The notes under the pieces: generated by a model
Databases searched by the model: none
Told to the model about the DNA's origin: nothing
The model's input: the letters and a program-made list of their open reading frames with translations, nothing else
Shown: positions 26,692-40,100 of the stretch, piece after piece
Numbering within the stretch: position 1 is the stretch's first letter
Layout of the letters: every line of letters starts with the position of its first letter
Program-made: the position numbers and the translations under genes
Assembly: GCA_011800805.1 (NCBI GenBank)
Contig: MPNW01000168.1
Coordinates: 270,614-334,613, forward strand
DNA: 64,000 nucleotides
Source of the DNA: Hirudo medicinalis
Lineage: Eukaryota > Annelida > Clitellata > Hirudinida > Hirudinidae
Direction: 5' to 3'

Positions 26692-29546
26692 TCAGTCGAA
26701 GAAGAATATGTTGCAGAAGTGTGTGGAACACAACTTTTTCACCTCCTCTGTAAAAATAAAAGAGATAACTGCTTGATATCCATAATTTGAAAGTCTTACC
26801 ATTGATTTCAATTAAATTGGCATTCTTCTGGTTGACAACCACGTAAATCTCACGATCCTCTGCCTTTTTGCCGACAACCCAGCAGTCGTTTGCCATTTTA
26901 ACAACTGTTTCGCAGTCTTCATCTGATGAAGTTCCAGAGCTGTAAATCAATGAGTGAGATGTTATGATCAGGTTTAAAACCATAACGTAATATCGCATTT
27001 GTCTAGTTTTTTAAATGACATAAGACAACAAAGAGATGCTCAAGGATGCAAACAACACTATCATTATCAAACATTATCATTTGACCTGTTGAGTTCAAGG
27101 TTCAAATGTGAAACAATTCTCATGACATCTGGATGAACATTCAAAACAACACCATCCAAGGTGTGCATGGAAGACTTTTGTGCAGCATTAGTTTTATTGA
27201 AGTAGATGAATTTGACGCCTGCTTCCGAAAGAGGTCTGAAAATGTGGTTGCATTAAGATAAACATTCAAGTATTTGCATGAATTAGTTACAATTATTATC
27301 AAATGAAGCATGATTTAATTTAATATTTATGACTGAAAACAATTTGTTACATTTGCATTCTTTTGACTTTATTTTCTGCCAACTCGACTGCCAGACATTC
27401 AAGATGGTGTCGGAAGTGATCGTCCAACTTCCTGAACAAGTCAAAAGATGGAGTCACACCCTCTGTGAAAACAATAGTCTGAGATTTATAGGAGCAAATA
27501 AAGCATTGATAAATTGATTTAAGTAGTGTAGTTCGTTTATATAGCTACATTTGCATAGCTTCAGGTGCTTTTTTGTCAACGATTTATTTAGCACTCCTTC
27601 CCAAGGGCACTTGTGGCAGTGCAGGCTGGGTTTCGAACACAACACATTACGACTGTTGCCGTCACCGCCGCACGCAGGAACACAACCCAGTCGGCCAACC
27701 TGCTCTCCAGACTCCCAAATTCAAAAAAAGAAAAAAAAGTGAAATTAATCCTCAATAATCCTCAACAATTGAGACGAAAGTAACAAAAAACCTGACCTTC
27801 TATGAGAAGGATAACAACAACATCATAGAGTCTGTAAGCGAGCAGTTGATAAGTTTCCAGGTCCTTTCCAATGTGAACCCGAGGTATTTGACCAGGATCT
27901 GACGTGTCGTAGATGCTCGGAGGTCCGAGAACAAACCTTAGAAGAAAGATTCAGTTCTGTAGGCCTTAATGGTTGATAGAAAAGACTTGTAGGGAAGCTT
28001 AACTCTGCAGTTACTATTTCACATTATTCAAATTAATTTAAGTTAATTTCAATAATTACCATTCATTTTTGTATAAAGCACTTAAAAAATTATCTAACCC
28101 TTAATTTATAAAAGCAATCAAACAAGTACATAAAAAGTATTTACTTCCCCTATTTCTATTTCAATGAAATATAACATATGAAATAAAGAGTAAATTAAAA
28201 TTAAAAATTTAAAATTGACAAATTATTAGGAAATAATTTCTTCTAGGAGGCTAATAAAATATGGCCACCTGAAATCACACATATGACTTTTAATAGAGGA
28301 GATGATGGAAACATACTTTCCAGGTGATAGCAACAGAGGGCTTTGAACTTTGTCCGAGAACGACGAGACGTGGAAATCCTGCTCCATCATGGCTGGATAC
28401 AATCCCATGAGGAGGAAGGAATACATGATCCTCAGGTCATCCAAGTTTATTCCGCTCCTTAAAGAAACAAATTAGCTCAAAATCAGATTTATCACCAATT
28501 TATGGAAGATGTGAAACAAATATCAACCTTATCAGTTGGTAGTTGTATAACATAATCGTATGCTTTATTTCTGGTATGTTAGCTTCGAGTCTGTTGACAA
28601 AACTTTGGACTTTCAAATACAGGATCCTTTCAAGGGGAAGATAGTGCATCCCGTTGAAGACGTCGAGAATGTCAGGATGGTCAATCCGAAGGGTGCTCAA
28701 ATACTTTCAATGAAAAATAAGCACGAGGGTTGCATTATTGGCATAATCATATCGTTCGTGACAAACCTTATTGAAAAAATGTTCAAATCTTTCTTTCAGA
28801 TCATCAATGTTTCCTTTGTTCAAAATATGAGAAATTGAACCATTGAACATCTACAAATGAATAGAAAATAAGCAATATTTTTAAAATATCACTTGTAATG
28901 TTGGAAAACATTAAGATTTAACAAAAACAGACCTTAAACATCTTGTAAGATCTCTCCAGTACTGTCTGATAGATCTTATCAATGACATGGTCTTCACAGT
29001 ATTCCAATTTTATTCTACCATCCACTTGTTTTTCCATTGATGGAATGTTTACTGTCTTAAAATTTCAACAATTTGTAAATAAAGTGGACACCTCAACTTT
29101 GCTGGATTACTGACCATTACAATCCAAAAATCCTGTTCAGGTTTAAAATAAAATTGTTTTGTTTTCTGAGTATGTAGGCTCTCACAAGGAAAATCAGTGA
29201 AGGTTCTAAAATGCACAAATGTCAATTCTATTATTTTATGTACTATTCCTTTGCAATGCACAGTGAGAATATTTCTTACTCCATGAAGCTGATTATTGCC
29301 TCTGAGAGGCCAATGACTTTTATTTTGGCGTCTAAAGCTTCATAGGAAGGATAGAAGTATAAGAGTTTCTTATGTTCCTGTTCAATACCAACAATGTTCC
29401 AAAACTCTTAACAAAATAATAATTTGGAGGAAAAAAAACAGATGAGTTACAAAATTTATCACACACCATACCTCGCCCTCTTTCCTCCCCAAAGTAGGAT
29501 TAAATACAAAAAAATTTTGGAGCTCTACATCCTTCGCTTTTGCCAT
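26692..29546 (-). CDS. CCZ1: Vacuolar fusion protein CCZ1 homologue (12 exons)
   Basis: CCZ1 pairs with MON1 as the guanine nucleotide exchange factor that recruits Rab7 to late endosomes. Exons: 29546-29472, 29377-29280, 29205-29111, 29051-28933, 28850-28767, 28703-28528, 28457-28317, 27936-27797, 27462-27384, 27235-27086, 26939-26800, 26747-26692. All phases match, giving 450 residues (human about 480). Recognised blocks in order: FFVFNPTLGRKEGE, ESLHTQKTKQF, DDLKERFEHFF, YLSTLRI, DDLRIMYSFL, VKFIYFN, DCWVVGKKAEDRE, NQKNANLIEINEEVKKLC, and the terminal NIFFFD. The start ATG begins MAKAKDVELQNFF, matching the family's N-terminus. The 27462-27384 exon end (GA|GTTGGC) was chosen by phase. A SINE sits in the preceding intron. 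Confidence 0.93.
27525..27720 (-). repeat. tRNA-derived SINE copy, tail type B, inside a CCZ1 intron
   Basis: In minus orientation: A box TGGCCGACTGG, then GGCGGTGACGGCAACAGTCG, B box GTGTTCGAAACCC, body GGGAAGGAGTGC, and tail ending near CTATGCAAATGTAGC. It has the best-preserved promoter boxes of the five copies. Same orientation as the host gene. Confidence 0.8.
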
Positions 29547-29979
29547 GATGCACAGATGTTGACGCTCAATGGAAAATCCTTAACCAGACCGTATGATGGG
29601 TACTCGAAAAGTAAATACAACGTAGCAAAGAAAGTTCAACGTTTTTCTGTGAAATTTATGTAAACGTTATGAAAATAATTTATTTTTTTAATTTTTGAAA
29701 AACTTTAATCGATTAAATGTTTGTTGGGAAAAGAAATGTCTGCAAGCGTTGAGTAGTACTTAACATTGTCATGTATCAGCATATACAACAACATTATTAC
29801 ATTGTAATTTACATCGATTTAATCAAAACAATGGTAAGTCTTTAAATTGAATTTGACTTTAGATTTCTTTTAGTTCAACATTTCCTCGATCTCCTCGTCC
29901 ATAAATTGGCAACAAAATAGGGGAGGGGTTCGACAATTCTTTAGGGGGTTAAGATTAATTTACATCAACTGTGTCGGCT

Positions 29980-30480
29980 GTTTTTTGTCGGCGGCCCTGT
30001 TCACAAGTCATGTTAAAGAAACTTTCAATGGTTCAACAACACCGACAATGCGATCATTAACGTAACAAATTAACACCTGTTTATAAAAAAATCTTCAGCC
30101 AATTCGAGTGGCTGACAAACGACAAAATGAGCTGATGGCAATTATTGCACACGAAGAAAATTTTGATATTTTATTTGCTGATTGGTTAGATGAAGATGAT
30201 GTTGATTTGTCTGGTTCAACAAAATGATGGAAATAATGAATCTGATACTATGTCTATTATCATACTAGAGGAACATTTGACTTTCCCTTGAGAAGATGAT
30301 AGAAGATGACATTAACAAATTGACAATAATCGATGATACTACGATTTGTTTGACGACTTATTTATTTCAAAAAATTTTTCTTAAAAATAAGGATAGTTTA
30401 GGGGCATGCCCTGTGGCAAGGAGTTTAACCCCCCCTCCTGCAGGGGTGCCTACACCTCCCAAAAATTTTGAAGATGCTCC
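29980..30480. repeat. Dispersed repeat block shared with 51.8-51.95 kb
   Basis: Around 30340-30420 the sequence TACGATTTGTTTGACGACTT and ATAAGGATAGTTTAG recur at 51870-51925 in the same order. The short open frame at 30296-30487 ends in Pro-rich sequence and looks non-coding. The flanks to 29546 and 30992 show no gene. Confidence 0.55.
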
Positions 30481-30991
30481 CCATTAGCTGCACTCCCATT
30501 GAGAGGTATACACTCACAAGCAATGCGTAAGTTTAGTCATGGATAAGCAAAAAAGGTCATCAGGTGACCGGTTGGGCAGTAGGCAACAGCGAAAATTAAC
30601 TTTTAAAAAAAAATGAATTGCTTCAAGCTGGAGTAATTAAATCATGCCCTATTATGATAGCATTTAAAATTTCAAAGGACGCTCCATTCCAATCTTAATC
30701 GCATGTTCATTTCTGCATTTATGACCATATCATATAAAAATAGTCCCTTAGCTACTTTTTTGATTTAATTAATTATAATTTTGCCACAATCACTTAATAT
30801 GAGTTTATTGACAATAACTAAGATAAATTGTAGTCTTTTTTGGTCTTAAAACATTTCCTGTCCATCATACTTTTGCAAGAATTAGGTCATTTCTTTTGCT
30901 AAGACTGACTGCCTTCTTTGATGAATCAGAAGTCAGCTTAACAGCTCTTTCAACTGTCTGACTATGGCATGGAGTATTTGGAGGAGTTCCT

Positions 30992-31898
30992 CTATTTTGA
31001 ATAATGTTGGCAATAACTATCATACGTGGGACCACTGAGTATGAGGGCCCTGGTGGCTAACATATGGTGGTCGTTGCTTGACTCACATCTCATTTTCCTG
31101 GATTTAGCATCCAAACCTTCGACCCTAAAGAAAGGCAATCTGTCGAGGGTCCGCAGTATCTTCTCATCCAACGACATGCAGGTCAAGATGTGTCTTGCGC
31201 ATTCCGAGAGCAGATGATCTATTTGCTCCAGGGAACCGCTGAAATATTCTTGGTCTTTCACTTCCGCTGTCCAGACTTTGGCTTATGAGGCACTGGACGT
31301 AAATTCTAAAAAAATAAACAGAAGATAGTCGCACAAATTTTCATCAATACGCGGAGGTTGGCAGTCTTTTGAAACCTGAACAACGTCGGGATTTTTTCCC
31401 TTGTGGACACTTGCTTCTATCTTGAAAAATGAAGTTTGTAAGCTATCCATGTCTTTGTCGAATTTTGAGGAATTTTGAGGAGCTCTCATGTAAGGTAATA
31501 CCGCCACGCATTATGGACTCATACTTTTTTTAACATGTTGCCAAACGTTATGGCATAGATGGGAAATGGCTCCCCACTAAAATAGTTGTCCTTCTCCACT
31601 ACAAAATCTCCTAAGTCGAAAGATTGTGGCTCATTAGAGTACGGCCGGAATACCTGAGGCAAAGCTGAACTTCTTGAACTTTCAGAGTTTTCTGGCTCAG
31701 TAGCGTAAGGGGGATAAAGCCTCGGTCGACCTCGTCCTCGTTTCATGGGTCCACCGACAGACGATTCCCTGGCTACTCTTTCAATTGAGTTATTAGAGTT
31801 GGAAGAGGAACTATGACCTGAGATTATGGGAGTAGTTGGATGAATGTCAGTGTTTCCCTCGATAACTTCGCCAGTGATTTTATCGTAGAGGAAGCTGT
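30992..31898 (-). CDS. Partial gene, basic nuclear-type protein with a possible DUF4211 region
   Basis: Best-defined exon 31898-31525 (enters in phase 1, leaves in phase 0): it encodes KITGEVIEGN, a Ser/Asn-rich linker, an AT-hook-like KRGRGRPR and then DLGDFVVEKDNY. Further coding stretches lie near 31455-31370 (TSFFKIEASVHKGKNPD) and about 31270-30992 (SLEQIDHLL; ALILSGPTYDS). The order DFVVEK, a middle block with KTSFFK-like sequence and an ending SGPxYDS resembles the DUF4211 domain of QSER1/PRR12/CCDC82-type proteins, from memory only. Junctions inside the gene and the 5' exons upstream were not resolved. A GTATGA donor near 31007 may continue it further downstream. Confidence 0.45.
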
Positions 31899-32480
31899 CT
31901 GCAATATTTTTTTATTGAATAAAATTATCAATTAAATAAATTAATAAAATATTTTAATAGAATGAACTATATTAAAATAAATTTAAAAAAATAGGTTTTA
32001 TTAACAATTTTTAACTTAAACTGTATATATAACCTTGACTAATAGACTATTTACTGGAAATTGTTGGAAGAGTATATCAGCTTTCTTAATGCGGGTATTA
32101 AAAGGGAGAGTAAGGAAAGCCTAGGTCTGAGTTCAAGCGCGGATAGAACTGAAAGTTTATATTTAAAGCGAAAAACAACACGTGTGCAAGTTTAGTTTCG
32201 GATATGTTCAGGGACCCGGCAATTTTTAGGACCCACCCGGGTCTTAAAATATTATAATCGGTTATGATTATAATTAATAGTAATAACATTATTGCCATAC
32301 CTAGTCAACTGCAATTATAAAGACTTAAGAAAAAATACTTGTTGGTAAGTCATATAAAAGTCATAAAAATATTTTTTTTATTATAACCGCATTTTTTAAA
32401 AATAGTATCGATGTCAACCAAGTATGAATTTATGTTATTACGGGTTGTACGCCATTTGTTTGTTTAAAAACATCTTTCTA
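31850..32480. repeat. Block collinear with 51.24-51.96 kb
   Basis: Three segments (around 31852-31880, 32138-32250 and 32405-32460) occur in the same order and orientation near 51240-51270, 51485-51635 and 51830-51885, with different spacers. The first lies in the exon described above, the others upstream of it in presumed intron. Confidence 0.75.
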
Positions 32481-34360
32481 AATTGTCACTGTACTTACGG
32501 TTTCACCATATGCTTTTAAGAAGCATTCAGGCATTCAGAATACGCCTGTCGTTCCCTCGTGATCTCCAGTCATATTCAGCCATCTCCAAAGGAATTTGCT
32601 TAAAAGCTTTCTAAGTAAGTAGATTCAGCGAATGGAAAGATTTATGTGGCTACGTGAAGGACCTCAGTTGGTGCGAATTACTTCCAATTTTTAAAGATTT
32701 GTTTCGGGATAACTTTGGAGTCGGTGGAGGCAATAGTTTTCATTAAAGAAATGATCGCAACTTGACGAACTGAACTTAAATGGTCAATAAATTATGCTAC
32801 CAGTGGTTTCAAATTTCATTCTAATATGGAGATGATTAAAAATAACTTTCAAGAAAGATTTGTTGGTTTTGGCACATTCGCTCATTTCTCATAAATGGTC
32901 TCGTTTTCTGTTAATATAATTGATAACATCCAGATGCGTGTGAGTAATTTTCATATCTAAACTATATCAGCTCACCTCAGATAACTAAACAATCAAACAA
33001 TGCGTTTAAATTGAATTGCTTATTGAAACCGCTGTTTGGGAGCAGACGATAGTGGAAGCCTTAGCAAATGATGATTACAAATGTCAGCATTTACAGCAAC
33101 AATACAATGAGAATAACTGAGCATTAATTACTAATATCATCGAAAAAACAAACAAAAACACTTTAAAATGGCAGCGGCTCCACAAATAATGACGTAAGCA
33201 ATTGTAGATGTCCAAGGCATTATTACATTGCCCTCTTAATGAATATCGATGTTATTGGACACATGGAGCCTCCCAGCACTGGGCTGATAGGGGCCTCGTC
33301 TGCCAAAAGATTTTGGAAACTACAAAAAGTATTGCATAATTTAGCAATTCGTATAAGTTATACGATGCATTATTTTTGTATATAAATTGTTGTCATTATA
33401 ATTACTATTTACATGTAACGAAAATATGTTTCTTATACAAAGAGAGGAAGAGGAAGTTCAGCCAATCTGGATCAAATTTCTCACTAGGCCACTGAACTCC
33501 TCAAATGTGTTGGCGAAATGATAATCCTGATAAATTATTTAATTACTTAATATTTCTCATAATAAATGGAATGATTATATAAATATGATTATATTAGATT
33601 CTTATATTCAGTTTCATTATCGTTTCATTATTTTTAGTCTGCAACCGGGTAGATTTATCTGAGCACCTGCATTAAATAAGGGAATTCGTCTGCTGATATC
33701 TTACAGACATTATAAAGTGCTTTGAGTTCGGTGACGAGTAAGACATGATTGATAAGATGCGATTGAAATATGATTACTGGCTGATTGAATAAACAATAGC
33801 AATCAATCAATGCATAATAAGATCTCATTGACAAACATGATATATGAAATGAGTTAAATTGAACTTTTAAGCCTAAATGAAATAAGAAATGCGCGTTGAA
33901 CAAAATACCATTGAGTAGCTTTTAAGTTACTTCTTAGTAATTGCATTTGTTATCTTCAAGGTTACACAACATAAACACTGCAAGGTGACACACGATACCA
34001 AGTTGCGAAACTAAAGATGATTCCATGAAAATAATGCTTCCTGCATCATACCAATAAGATTATTTTGAAAAACATTTACAGCCGGTTTTCAAAGAAAGTT
34101 TAAAAAACTCAAGATCTAAAAACTGTCGCACGTGATCACATAGGAAATACTATAATCCCTTTCAAGTTTAAAATGTCAGCTTAAAACTACTCAATGGCTC
34201 ACGTGTGGCAATCATACAAGGGATGATTGATTTCTCATCTTTCAATATTTGTCGTCAATTGTCCACGATGTTCAATCATCTAACGTTCAAAATGAGTGAG
34301 CTCTCGCAACTGCAGAAAAATTGGAAGAGAAGAATTGAGCAACTGAATGAATGTTTCTGA
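32480..34360. other. Intergenic or intronic, no gene seen
   Basis: AT-rich, with only short open frames. It may hold unrecognised 5' exons of the minus-strand gene at 31 kb, but I found no frame worth joining. Confidence 0.4.
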
Positions 34361-35875
34361 TTATTCCATTGAACTTTTTCTGTTGAGGCCCCCGCAAGGG
34401 GCTAGCGATGTAACGCCAATAATGTTGAAGATTCTCGTGGCTGCATCGGCTGTGACAATTTTAGACTGGTCATCGTTGCCTACGCTGATGTCACAGGAAA
34501 TTTTATCTCCTTCTGGTACGCACAGAGACTTACGAACGTTGTAAATTGAATCGAGCCTGGACACGGAAACGCTTTTTCTTCTCTGGAAAGATCCGAGATT
34601 GCGCTCTTTGGCGCTTTGAGCGGAAATAGCCACCGGGGTAGTTGAATTAAGCTGCGAGAAATCGACAACGTAGTGTCCCTCCTCTGGCTTGTAACTGACT
34701 GCTTGATCAAATCTGTAACCCCACATAATTTCAGATGGTAGATAGGAAGTTCGGGCCTGGGTGGTCATGCCTGTCGATTCTACGATTCCCTCGAGAATAA
34801 CCATGATTTCAAAGTGTCGATGTATCAAATCGTTGGCAGAGATGTCCCAGAGGGGACTGTCGTGGTCGATTTTGTGCTCGACTGTTGCAGGCCAAATTAG
34901 AAACAAACGACCTTCCTCGTCGCTTGTTTCCAATTTGATGTTCTTTTGGTTAAAGGGCAAAATCTCACCTTCTTGCGTCACTCGTTTGCTAACCATGATG
35001 GCTCGAACGTGAGCCTCAATGATCTGAGACTTTCTCATGTCGCCTACTCTGAACATGAGGCACAACTGACCATCCCTCTCGCAAACAACAGCTTTCTGAC
35101 TGAACATCAGCGTCTGAGCTCTTTTTTTCGGTCTGCTCAACTTTGCAAATACGAGGCCAGTCATGAGAGCTTGGACTACGATTCCGAAGCAAGTTTGAAT
35201 CATGAGAGTCACTATCGCTGCCGGACAGTGCGGAGTAACGTTGCGATATCCGTAGCCAATCGTCTGTTGAGTTTCAATGGAGAAAAGAAACGCGCTTGGA
35301 AAGTCATAAACTTCATTGATGCACGATTTCCAGCCCTGTTTTCCGTAGTTTTCGAAGTCGTTGTGCAAGTAACTGATGCACCACCAGATGAATCCGAAAA
35401 ATATCCAACTGCTCGCAAAAGTTGTAACAAAAATCACCAGGTTGATTCGCCACTTCAAATCGATCAAAGTGGTAAAAAAGTCAGCCAAGTAGTGTCTACT
35501 CCTTCTATCGATATGAGTCAAAGAAATATTACATTCGCCATTTTTAAATATAATCCGTCTCTGCAAAGAACGTGGCAACAACCAACGAAAATTATTCATT
35601 GCGGTTGCTGCCAGAATATCCCTCAAATTTCTCTTATTTTTACCAAACAAGTTTTGTCCGTCGGGCTGAAGATAGACATTGGAAGTCGATGAGTAGGAGT
35701 CCGAATAGTTAATCTGGAGTTTCTTCTTCAACACGATGTTACTGAAATTTCTCTTCCTTGAATGCAAAATGTTACGAAACTTGCCAAAGTTTCCGATTAA
35801 TTCGCGCCGATCGCTCGATCCGGAATCAGTCAGTCCGGTACAATTGACAGCATCCATGAAATCCTGGCTGACCAT
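34361..35875 (-). CDS. Inward-rectifier potassium channel (Kir/Irk), intronless coding region
   Basis: Two-helix K+ channel subunit of the plasma membrane, 504 residues in one exon. An N-terminal extension of about 110 residues precedes the conserved block RRIIFKNGECN. The slide helix and M1 follow (LADFFTTLIDLKWR; WIFFGFIWW), then the pore helix and filter TIGYG at 205-209. M2 contains GIVVQALMTGLVFAKLSRP, and the cytoplasmic domain contains SQKAVVCERDGQLCLMFRVGDMRKS and ILEGIVESTG. The residue where strong vertebrate rectifiers have Asp172 is Gln235, as I recall for insect Irk channels, so weak pore-dependent rectification is inferred. An earlier in-frame Met was not seen; the next Met is codon 7. 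Confidence 0.95.
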   Translation of the reverse strand: MVSQDFMDAVNCTGLTDSGSSDRRELIGNFGKFRNILHSRKRNFSNIVLKKKLQINYSDSYSSTSNVYLQPDGQNLFGKNKRNLRDILAATAMNNFRWLLPRSLQRRIIFKNGECNISLTHIDRRSRHYLADFFTTLIDLKWRINLVIFVTTFASSWIFFGFIWWCISYLHNDFENYGKQGWKSCINEVYDFPSAFLFSIETQQTIGYGYRNVTPHCPAAIVTLMIQTCFGIVVQALMTGLVFAKLSRPKKRAQTLMFSQKAVVCERDGQLCLMFRVGDMRKSQIIEAHVRAIMVSKRVTQEGEILPFNQKNIKLETSDEEGRLFLIWPATVEHKIDHDSPLWDISANDLIHRHFEIMVILEGIVESTGMTTQARTSYLPSEIMWGYRFDQAVSYKPEEGHYVVDFSQLNSTTPVAISAQSAKERNLGSFQRRKSVSVSRLDSIYNVRKSLCVPEGDKISCDISVGNDDQSKIVTADAATRIFNIIGVTSLAPCGGLNRKSSME

Positions 35876-37119
35876 AGACTTCTACGAGCATGGTGTTTGA
35901 TACTTTGTCCAATTAACTATCGCAAACATTTGTTAAGCGGTTAGAACTAGTTACGCTTATCAAGGCAAGTTACAGAAGCCTTATAACGAGGCTTCAGAAA
36001 CAAAAGATGCAGAGCATAGCGCATTCGCAGTTATTTATTAACACAAACCACTCGAGAATGTTCTTCACTATTTTGCAAATAATCGATCTCGTCTTGGCCA
36101 GCTCCTAAAACCACTGGCGAGAGACTTCGCAAGAAATTTATTGAATGACAAAGGAAATTTGACTTAAGTCGTATGCAATCATTGCATGATAATTTGAGAG
36201 TGATTTGATGAAAACTTTTTTAGCCAGATTAAATTGCTATATTACTATAGTATTTTGTTATTCTTTCAGATTATCCTTTCCCCTTGACTTTTCTAAATGC
36301 CGTTTAATAAGTCGAACAAACTTGAATTAAAAATAATGAAAGGCATCAGTGGTTTGAAAAGCAGTTCGGCTGAAATTTTTTTATGTTGTACGGAGTATTC
36401 TCATCAACTTGAAACAAGGGAACCACACGTTACAAGCACAAAGATTTTATGATAAGCCACCGAGCCACTCCCGTTGTCTTAAGATTCTGTTGCTTATTTT
36501 CAACAAAAAAACCAAGTATTTTTAATGCGTTTGCACACTTTTGCAACAATTGTTCATACATCAATGTCTTTTTCCTAGTGAAGATCGAAGTTTCGAACCG
36601 GTCAAATGAGAAAGCTTTTCTTTTAATAATAAATCATTGTTCTACAAGCTCTCAATCTTTTCTGAAAAGTCGTAGTAGAAATGATTGGTGACTGTTGTGA
36701 AAGAATTTTTAGCTATTGCACTGATGGATGACTTGTTGTAGATGCCGTAAAAATAGTTGTTATTTGTATGTTGTGCTAAAATGTGGAAAGGTACATTTGA
36801 AACATCTCATTCACTTACTTAGAAATTATATTTATTCTGATTCTGCATTGCATTAATCGTTGTATATTTTGTTAATCGTACTCAAATTAAGTTACAAGGC
36901 GAAAGGAAAAATTCCTTCTGAAAACACCTCACATAAAAATAATCTTTGGACATCAAATGGGGTGTGTTTTTGTTATTGTCTTAACATAAACTGCTGATGC
37001 AGGCCTAGTCGGCGTTAATTTATAGCTCTTTGCATTACAAAAATTGGTAAATGTTTAACTTAATTCAGAAATCAGAAAATATAATCGTTCGAAGCTCTAA
37101 ATGGTCGTTCTGAGTAAAC
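35876..37119. other. Intergenic between divergent Kir and SNX29 genes
   Basis: The two start codons face away from each other across about 1.2 kb, so promoters of both probably lie here. No TATA-like element or conserved motif could be assigned with confidence. The open frame at 36449-36691 has no recognisable features. Confidence 0.5.
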
Positions 37120-40100
37120 ATGAATGAAAAGGAGTTGGAGAGAAAGCAACTTCTTGTTCAGTTGCTAAACGCAGTAAAGCAGGTCGCTGTCTTAGATTTT
37201 TTTTTTTAGACAAGTAATATTGTGTTTATTAGAATTCTTGATGTTTGGTATTTTAGTGTCAACTAAAATTCATTGGAAAAAATCTTTTGGCCACAGAAAA
37301 AGATGAAAAGTAATTATTTAATAATTGATAAATTGCAAAAAATTTTTATTTGAAATTGCCATCTTGAAAATTAGTCATGTTAGTAGCTAAATGTATGCTA
37401 CATTGAGACTGCTGATCACTTACTGTCTGAGAATCAGCTGTTGATGTTATATTATAAGATGCTTTCAATTTGATAGTTTTATTGATGAGAATGTGTTTAT
37501 AATTGTTTGCTTTACAAATTTAAATTTAGCATAAAGTTGTTGTGCTCTTCATTTGAGAATGTTTTTGAGTATGGTTTGAAGGAGTTTGCCACTGTCTCTC
37601 AGTCTTCATTGAAGTAACATTTAGATTTTAAAGTGACATCTTTAAACAGAGTTATACACACTGAGCACATAATTTTTTCAGACAATTCACTGATGTCACA
37701 GGCCTTTCTAAGCTCACTTCCATTTTGCTCCCATCTGAAAGCTCTAAAGACCATCAGAAATCATGTAATATGCACTTAAACATGAATAAATTCTGGGATA
37801 GCTGTTGACATTCTATATCTCGACTAGCATTCTGGATCGTGTTGAGGGAGCATCTGAGTCGACACGAACTGGAAAGATTCAACAGTTTAAAAAGCGTAAA
37901 AACTGATTCAGGCAAAGTCAGAGCATGGTTCAGGTCAGCGTTGAATGAGCACTCACTCGAGAAGTACTTACATTCTGTTATCAACAATGGAAAAGTTCTC
38001 CAGTTTGTTTTAGTTTCTGAGTTCTTTGACTATTTTTAGTTTATTTTTGAATCATGTTTTTGAGCATTCCTTTGAGTTTGAATGACAAAGGGTTGTTGAA
38101 TTATTTTAATCATCACAGATGTTTCTAGTAATCAAATATCTTCTCCTGAGGTTTACTATTACATATTAAACATAATTTACATAATTACATAATTAATATA
38201 ATTAATTATATTAAGTAATATAATAAATTTAATAATAATAAAATTAATATGTAATAGTAAACCTAGTATAAAAATAGTATAATTATGTAATAATATAATT
38301 AATTATATAATAATTAATATTTACATAACATAATTAATTATTACATAATTAAGTTGGTTTTCTAAGGAATCATCAAACTTATTTCTCAGATCCAGTTATG
38401 AGAGTTGGTCATTTATGCTTGACGATGAAAAAGCTGTCACCCTTCCGAATGTGGCAGCAGGTCGAGTCTCATCGATTGTTGAGAAATTAAGAATGTGTTT
38501 CCTCATAATATTCCTCATCATATTGCAGGTGTCTCAACTATTCTGTTTGCCCTCAGCATCGATAAAAGTGAGTTGGACGACTCTTCTAGAAGTTCAAGAG
38601 AGGTTCTTGATGTCACACAAGATGTTGGAAGTTTGAAGATTAACAGCAGTGGTATGAAACTGTCAAAGAAAGAAGTTTTGAGATATTTCATGAATTTTTA
38701 TGATGTTTCAGTGAGATCGAAACGCAAGAAGAAGCATGCCAAGGTGATAAACTTCGACGCGGACGTCGAGAATTTGTCGGTCGGTGGGACCGAATCCCCG
38801 TTCGACTGGAAATTCAATCCCGACGATGAATTCGGTTTGGTGTCTAGAAGTTCACGGAGCACGACGGACGATGTCATTTCTCCTAACATTCCTAGTGACA
38901 GTAGTGGACTGCAAAATTCAGATAATTTTTCTTTTGAATACGACCAACTCAGTTATTGTTCCCCCTCAAACAAATCCACCGGTTTGTACGATGAGAACTT
39001 ATTGTAAGATAATTTATTTTTGTAATTTTCACGCAACTTGTTTTTCTAAGAGAGCTACGTTCCTTTGTCTAAAAGCGAGTCAAACTTGAAGGACATGGGT
39101 TGCACCGAAGAAAACAAAATCTCCCGATTTGGATCTCTTTTCAAAAACGAGGCGCAGTAGGTTCCTAAAAGGTTTGATGAGAGTTTGTCATCGAAGTTAA
39201 TGTTTCAAATTCCTGAACAGAAGTGATGCAAAATCTGACGATTTCCTGAGGCCTGTTGGAGCGGATGGACAAGTTATCGACGTTGGAGTCTTTAAACTCG
39301 TCGACCCTGATACAACATCAGAGTCTTATGGCTCCTGTAAGCCTTTCAGAATTGTTATGAACGTAAAAGAGTTTTTATGGAATTTTTTTTGAATTGTTTA
39401 CTTTGAGTTTGATTGTGCATTTAAATTTCTCTCAGGAAGTGGTGCTTTATTAATTCTTGAGACTGTTTATTATTGACTTTTAAGTTATTCTTTTGCAGTT
39501 GATTCGCAAGATTTGGTGGACATTGAAGTCTCAAAGACTGAAGATGATGCAAACATTCTTGAAAGGTTGTAATAACCTTAAAAAAATAAGTAAAGTAACT
39601 TATTATGAATCACTCGGACAGACCGGTTGTAATAGAAGACGTGCTTATTTTCAAAAGCATGAACATCCTATCTTGATGTCTTGATTTTTGCTGTTGTTGA
39701 GTCACAGTTGACAAGACCATTGTAATGGATAAAGTGTGCTTGCTTTAACAGATGTGTTGTTTAATTTGATAGCATTCAACAAGCAACTCACAGCCCAACA
39801 ACAGACATTGTAATTGAGAGAACAGGTTGTTAATGCATTTGGTTTCAACAGTAGTTGTTGTTGTCCTACTTAAACTACTTGTTCTTCATTTGCGTGATGA
39901 ATTTCAAATTATTAAGTTATTAAAATGCATTTATAGATGACTCTCCCTGCTCATACCCAGATAAGGAAATATTGGCTTGTGATGTGTTAGTCTTATTTTA
40001 TAAATATTTTATTTGTATGCCACATAATTTAGTTGAAACAGTGCCTGGTCGCTTGCAGAAATGTCAGTGATTCCCCGAAAAATGAAATGCCACTGATTGG

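Noticed and set aside
34946..35692. 248-codon plus-strand open frame
   Set aside because: Antisense shadow of the Kir gene, whose minus-strand frame carries the TIGYG filter and conserved cytoplasmic domain.
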